Shown: piece by piece, positions 60,200 through 64,000 of the stretch
Layout of the letters: every line of letters starts with the position of its first letter
Numbering within the stretch: position 1 is the stretch's first letter
Assembly (NCBI RefSeq): GCF_003387165.1
Contig: NZ_QUMW01000009.1
Coordinates: 496,001-560,000 of the forward strand
Length of the DNA: 64,000 bases
Direction: 5' to 3'
Source of the DNA: Jeotgalicoccus halotolerans
Lineage (GTDB): Bacteria > Bacillota > Bacilli > Staphylococcales > Salinicoccaceae
Made by a program: the position numbers and the translations under genes
Notes under the pieces: model-generated
What the model was told of the DNA's origin: nothing
The model's database searches: none
The model's input: only the letters and a program-made list of their open reading frames with translations

Positions 60200-60361
60200 A
60201 TGTCTGAAGAAAAGGATAAAATTAAAAAAGAAGAAAAACACAATGAAGATAATCATCATAAGCTTGATTTGCGCGGCACTTTTATGATGGTAATGGCGAT
60301 TGGCGGATTGATGCTTTTAAGCTGGTTCGGCGCATTTATATTATTTATGGAAAGGATGTAA
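60200..60361 (+). CDS. Cytochrome c oxidase subunit IIa (ba3 type)
   Basis: A 53-aa ORF read from sequence. A charged Lys/Glu/His N-terminal half is followed by KLDLRGTFMMVMAIGGLML and a single membrane helix (about 28-50). This matches the small CoxIIa subunit of B-family (ba3) oxidases, which replaces the missing first helix of subunit II. AAGGTGA lies 5 bp before the ATG; coxB starts 8 bp after the stop. Confidence 0.85.
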   Translation: MSEEKDKIKKEEKHNEDNHHKLDLRGTFMMVMAIGGLMLLSWFGAFILFMERM

Positions 60362-60369
60362 GCTATTAA

Positions 60370-60861
60370 ATGCATAAATACGAAAAAATATGGATTTCAC
60401 TTGGAACAGCTTCACTTGCAGTATTTTTAATTATTTTAGGTATTTCAGCTGTTCACGGCGGACACACGCCTGCTGCGAGCGGCATCGAAACGATTAATCC
60501 CGAACATGTCCGGGAAGATGCCCGCTTCAGTGAACCGGGGCTTAAGGAGGCCACAGACGGCGATCACGATTATGATTTATATTTTCTTGCCAGCGCTTTT
60601 ATGTACGAACCGGGAGAAGTTGAAATCCCTGCAGGTTCTACTGTAAAAATTCACGTGACGAGTCCAGATGTCGTTCACGGTTTCCAGGTCGTCGGAACGA
60701 ACGTTAATATGATCGCTGAACCGGGGCTCATTTCTACATATGAAATGACCTTTGATGAGCCCGGTGAACATCTCATTGTCTGCAATGAGTATTGCGGTGT
60801 CGGTCATACCGATATGACATCGACACTGAAAGTTGTAAATGGAGGTATTGCTAATGAGTAA
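60370..60861 (+). CDS. Cytochrome c oxidase subunit II, ba3 type
   Basis: A 163-aa protein with one N-terminal membrane helix (about 8-28) and a cupredoxin domain on the outer face. All CuA ligands are present: H103, C138, E140 (backbone), C142, H146 and M149 (CNEYCGVGHTDM). The single-helix architecture is that of B-type oxidases. It would take electrons from cytochrome CccA. Overlaps coxA by 8 bp. Confidence 0.94.
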   Translation: MHKYEKIWISLGTASLAVFLIILGISAVHGGHTPAASGIETINPEHVREDARFSEPGLKEATDGDHDYDLYFLASAFMYEPGEVEIPAGSTVKIHVTSPDVVHGFQVVGTNVNMIAEPGLISTYEMTFDEPGEHLIVCNEYCGVGHTDMTSTLKVVNGGIANE

Positions 60862-62530
60862 CTATACCGGCTCAGAGATTTTTTCAAGTAAAACAAAAGT
60901 AGATAAAAAAGACAGTAAACTCGTGCTCGCGAACATGATTTGGGTTTCATTTGCCCTATTAATCGGAGGGACTGCCGGACTTCTGCAGACTCTCGTCCGG
61001 TCGGGGCAGTTCGAATTGCCTTTTGGCATCGGCTATTACCAGCTCCTCACGCTGCATGGTGTAATTCTTGCTCTTGTTATGACATTTTTCTTTATAATGG
61101 GTTTCCAGATTGCAGCGCTGTCAAGAACTGCCGGCTCATTCAGCACTTCAGAACTGAGACTCGGCTGGACGGGCTTCTGGGTCATGACAGCCGGGACTTT
61201 AATGTCCGCGGCAATGATTGCTTTAAATGAAGCGAGTGTGCTGTATACATTCTATGCACCGCTTCAGGCGCATGCTGTCCACTATATCGGCCTTGCCCTC
61301 GTCATCGTCGGCACATGGATTTCAGTTGCCGGCCAGCTGATGAGATACTTCAGATGGCGAAAAGAAAATAAAGGACAGAAAACACCGCTCTTAAGTTATA
61401 TGACAGCAATTAACAATGTCATGTGGATTGTTTGTACTATCGGTGTCGCTGCAACGGTGCTGTTTCAGTTTATTCCGTGGTCACTCGGCTGGGTTGAAAC
61501 GATTAACATTTCGCTGAGCCGTACGCTTTTCTGGTATTTTGGTCATCCGCTCGTTTACTTCTGGCTCCTGCCTGCTTATATGGTCTGGTATGCTGTGATA
61601 CCGAAAGTGCTCGGAACGAAAGGTTTCTCTGATAACCTGGCACGTTTAGCTTTCGTACTGTTTTTATTCTTCAGTATTCCAGTCGGTATTCACCACCAGC
61701 TTGTGGACCCCGGCATCGATGCATTCTGGAAAGGTCTGCAGGTTGTTCTGACCTTTATGGTTATCGTGCCGTCACTAATGACAGCCTTCAGCATGTTTGC
61801 CGTCTTTGAAACCTACGGACGCAAACAGGGCGCCCGCGGCCTGCTCGACTGGTTTAAAAAGCTGCCGTGGACCGACGCACGTTTTGTACTGGTTTTTATC
61901 GGCATGCTGTTTTTCATTCCGGGCGGACTTGGCGGTATTATTAATGCTTCCGGTCAAATGAATCAGCTGGTGCATAACACAATATGGATTGTCGGACACT
62001 TCCATATTACTGTCGGCGCTCCTGTTATTCTGACTTACTTTGCTGCCATGCTGTTCCTGCTGCCTCACATAACAGGCAGAAAAATTGATAAAATCGCCAA
62101 TAGACTCGGGCTGTTCCTTGCTTATACATGGGCACTCGGCATGGGTATTATGTCTCTTGCCATGCACTGGGCAGGCCTTCGCGGCGCACCGAGACGTTCT
62201 GCATTTTCAGAATACGGCGGAGCTGACATTGCTTCTGAATGGATAACTTACCAGGTGATGCAGGCCGTAGGCGGCTCCTTCCTGTTTATCGCTATCATTA
62301 TTGCAATACTGCTGTTCTTAAAACTGACTACCGGGCCAAAAGTAAACGATCCGGAGGAATTTCCTGTCGCAATGTTCATGGACCAGGAGGAGCCGGTTGT
62401 TAAATGGGTGGAAAACTGGAGATTGCTTATCATTATTACAATTTTCCTGATTCTGATTGCTTATACAGTTCCTGTTACGCAAATGTTTACTGAAAACATA
62501 CCGGGAGCCAAAGGTTTTAAACTCTGGTAA
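60854..62530 (+). CDS. Cytochrome c oxidase subunit I, ba3 type (B-family haem-copper oxidase)
   Basis: A 558-aa polytopic oxidase core with about 13 membrane helices. Haem b ligands are H68 and H384, the haem a3 ligand H382, and the CuB ligands H231, H280 and H281, with cross-linked Tyr235 (GHPLVYFW). All match Thermus ba3 (H72, H386, H384, H233, H282, H283, Y237) with an offset of 2-4. K-channel-type oxidases of this family have high oxygen affinity. ATG at 60854 has GGAGGTATT upstream within coxB. Confidence 0.95.
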   Translation: MSNYTGSEIFSSKTKVDKKDSKLVLANMIWVSFALLIGGTAGLLQTLVRSGQFELPFGIGYYQLLTLHGVILALVMTFFFIMGFQIAALSRTAGSFSTSELRLGWTGFWVMTAGTLMSAAMIALNEASVLYTFYAPLQAHAVHYIGLALVIVGTWISVAGQLMRYFRWRKENKGQKTPLLSYMTAINNVMWIVCTIGVAATVLFQFIPWSLGWVETINISLSRTLFWYFGHPLVYFWLLPAYMVWYAVIPKVLGTKGFSDNLARLAFVLFLFFSIPVGIHHQLVDPGIDAFWKGLQVVLTFMVIVPSLMTAFSMFAVFETYGRKQGARGLLDWFKKLPWTDARFVLVFIGMLFFIPGGLGGIINASGQMNQLVHNTIWIVGHFHITVGAPVILTYFAAMLFLLPHITGRKIDKIANRLGLFLAYTWALGMGIMSLAMHWAGLRGAPRRSAFSEYGGADIASEWITYQVMQAVGGSFLFIAIIIAILLFLKLTTGPKVNDPEEFPVAMFMDQEEPVVKWVENWRLLIIITIFLILIAYTVPVTQMFTENIPGAKGFKLW

Positions 62531-62535
62531 ATATA

Positions 62536-62567
62536 AGAAAAAACACTGGACTACACCAGTGTTTTTT
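62536..62567. terminator. Bidirectional terminator between coxA and the YwaF-like gene
   Basis: AAAAAACACTGG and CCAGTGTTTTTTC flank a 6-base loop. The stop codon of the minus-strand gene lies in the loop (62551-62553). Confidence 0.9.
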
Positions 62568-63285
62568 CTTTTTTATTTTTAGGTTTTTCTGTCTTATGTT
62601 TAATATAATTAATTACCAGATGAATAAGTAAGGCAACGATAACAAAACCGATTCCAATGCCGAACATATTCAAAAAAAAGTAAACAGGCTCGCTTAAGTC
62701 GTGCAGAAACGGCCGTTCTTCAGTATAAAAATAATTGCTGCCGATTGCATTATTCAACAGCTGCATGCTGGTTAAATAAACTACAAATAAAACCGTCGAC
62801 TGAAGTGCACCTTTTAATAAAGGCACAAATCCCTTCGTAAAATACCTGATAAGCGGATAGACGATTATCAAGCTGTGCAGCATGAAAAATGACAGACCCA
62901 GCATATGAAGTGCCGGTGAAATACCGACGGGGTATATGAAAGAGGCATATGCAAACAAGCCAAAATAGAAAATTATCTGATCCAGCCACTTCTGTTCAGC
63001 AAAATATTGAAAAATGATTAAATAGCACACTACTCTGCAGATGTGAAGAGGCAGTGAATCTGTTACTGTAAACTCATCAGCTAAAATATAATAGCTGCCG
63101 CTGATGATTCGCTGAACAATAGCAAAAATCAGTATACCGAGCATTGCCGTTTTGGGATTTCCTTTAATCTGATAACGAAACTTAAACAGCATAAACAAAA
63201 TAACAAAGATGCCGGCCAGATAAATTACATGATTAAGATCGCCGATTTGCACCAATGGTGCTTCAGGATCAAGAAATGACTGCAT
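62551..63285 (-). CDS. YwaF-like integral membrane protein (TIGR02206 family)
   Basis: A 244-aa protein with about seven membrane helices and a basic C-terminal tail (KHKTEKPKNKKEK). The motif LPLHICRVV near residue 77 and a histidine in the fifth helix (MLHSLIIVYP) are typical of the YwaF family of unknown function. Its stop codon lies in the loop of the shared terminator, so the last codons form one terminator arm. Confidence 0.85.
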   Translation of the reverse strand: MQSFLDPEAPLVQIGDLNHVIYLAGIFVILFMLFKFRYQIKGNPKTAMLGILIFAIVQRIISGSYYILADEFTVTDSLPLHICRVVCYLIIFQYFAEQKWLDQIIFYFGLFAYASFIYPVGISPALHMLGLSFFMLHSLIIVYPLIRYFTKGFVPLLKGALQSTVLFVVYLTSMQLLNNAIGSNYFYTEERPFLHDLSEPVYFFLNMFGIGIGFVIVALLIHLVINYIKHKTEKPKNKKEKTLV

Positions 63286-63304
63286 ATGAACCTCCTTGTA
63301 TATA

Positions 63305-63337
63305 AAAAAATAAACTGAGATTGTACAATCTCAGTTT
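63305..63337 (-). terminator. Terminator of aspS
   Basis: AAACTGAGATTG and CAATCTCAGTTT meet at TA (63312-63337), then ATTTTTTTATA on the minus strand; 11 bp after the aspS stop. Confidence 0.88.
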
Positions 63338-63348
63338 AACCAATTCTT

Positions 63349-64000
63349 CTAGTCTTTTTCAACTTCTACGTCTATATGCAGTTCTTTTAACTGTTCTCTG
63401 GATACATCCGAAGGTGCATCCATCATTAAATCACTCGCATTTTGTGTTTTAGGGAACGCGATAACGTCGCGGATATTATCCGAACCCGTCAGGAGCATTA
63501 CAAAACGGTCAAGACCGTATGCAATCCCGCCATGCGGCGGCGCACCGTACTGGAAGGCTTCAATCAGGAAGCCGAACTGGCTGTCGCGTTCTTCATCTGT
63601 GAAACCGAGCGCTCTGAACATTCTCTCCTGCAGCTCGGCATCGCTGATGCGGATTGAGCCGCCGCCGAGTTCATAACCATTCAAGACGATATCGTAAGCA
63701 TTGGCTTTCACTTCATGAGGTGCAGTTTCAAGTTTATCAATATCTTCACGCTTCGGTGATGTGAACGGATGGTGCGCTGCAAAATAGCGGCCGAGGTCTT
63801 CATCGTATTCGAATAACGGCCAATCGGTCACCCAGATAAAGTTAAACTGATCTTTGTCGACTAAACCTAAGTCCTTGCCGAGCTTGTTGCGCAGATTGCC
63901 GAGAGCGGCATGTACAACTGAATCTTTATCTGCAACAAATAAGACGAGGTCATCAGTATTTAACGATAAAGTCTCCGTCAATTCCTGCTTCTTGCCGTCA
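63349..64000 (-). CDS. aspS: Aspartyl-tRNA synthetase, C-terminal 217 residues only
   Basis: The frame runs from the TAG at 63349 to the window edge without a start. The bacterial insertion domain end and catalytic C-terminal half are visible: [25 protein letters not shown] (split), [11 protein letters not shown] and [15 protein letters not shown] (class II motif 3). Charges tRNA-Asp. In Bacillus and staphylococci hisS lies upstream and rarA downstream; here the fnr-cox block intervenes. Confidence 0.96.
   Translation of the reverse strand, partial: DGKKQELTETLSLNTDDLVLFVADKDSVVHAALGNLRNKLGKDLGLVDKDQFNFIWVTDWPLFEYDEDLGRYFAAHHPFTSPKREDIDKLETAPHEVKANAYDIVLNGYELGGGSIRISDAELQERMFRALGFTDEERDSQFGFLIEAFQYGAPPHGGIAYGLDRFVMLLTGSDNIRDVIAFPKTQNASDLMMDAPSDVSREQLKELHIDVEVEKD

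Overview
The window is a chromosomal segment of a low-GC Gram-positive bacterium. Gene content and order (rpoD-dnaG-ppsR-ccpN, recO-era-cdd-dgkA-ybeY-phoH, hrcA-grpE-dnaK-dnaJ-prmA-rsmE, comEA-comEB-comEC, ruvX-ireB-alaS, mnmA-cysteine desulfurase, cymR-rarA, aspS) are those of Staphylococcaceae and Bacillaceae. A membrane-anchored cytochrome c, a SCO protein and a ba3-type cytochrome c oxidase point to an oxidase-positive relative of Staphylococcus (Jeotgalicoccus, Salinicoccus or Macrococcus-like) rather than Staphylococcus itself. That placement is inference; no rRNA is present.

Layout. 1-6034 (minus): Nif3-like protein (cut by the window edge), trmK, cccA, rpoD, dnaG, ppsR, ccpN. 6100-8384 (plus): glycine T-box, glyS and a SCO lipoprotein, followed by a tandem array of 41-bp repeats. 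8592-12429 (minus): recO, era, cdd, dgkA (apparently with an ATT start), ybeY, phoH. 12710-16215 (minus): a disordered membrane-anchored protein, floA, an NfeD protein, rpsU, deoC. 16268-25665 (minus): the heat-shock operon behind a CIRCE element, then hemW and lepA. 25827-35672: rpsT (plus), holA, yqzM (plus), the com operon, and the yqeM-to-yqeG ribosome-assembly/NAD/shikimate cluster. 35741-48806 (minus): a 32-aa membrane peptide, mtnN, greA, udk, trmR, mltG, yrzB, ruvX, ireB, alaS with an alanine T-box, recD2, a TPR protein, mnmA and a cysteine desulfurase. 48933-57043: a luciferase-like monooxygenase, a YdaT-like stress protein, thrB-thrC-hom diverging from an aspartokinase, and a UbiB-type kinase. 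57112-64000: cymR, rarA, a very probable 6S RNA, fnr, the ba3 oxidase operon, a YwaF-like membrane protein and the 3' part of aspS.

Themes. Most of the window is the conserved information-processing backbone (transcription, translation, tRNA modification, chaperones, ribosome assembly, competence). Respiratory genes appear to have been added at three points: cccA next to rpoD, sco between glyS and recO, and fnr-coxIIa-coxB-coxA between rarA and aspS. Together they supply an electron donor, a CuA-assembly factor and a high-affinity oxidase. The fnr-cox intergenic region carries an Fnr-type palindrome centred 41.5 bp upstream of the start site expected from the -10 box of the oxidase operon. 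The adjacent Fnr has the C-x2-C-x4-C tail known from Bacillus [4Fe-4S] Fnr. This arrangement suggests oxygen-responsive activation of the oxidase.

No transposase, prophage, CRISPR array, tRNA or rRNA gene was seen. The least explained sequence is intergenic: the 41-bp array at 8431-8582, related degenerate units near 12508-12600, and structured stretches at 58983-59060 and 49995-50070.
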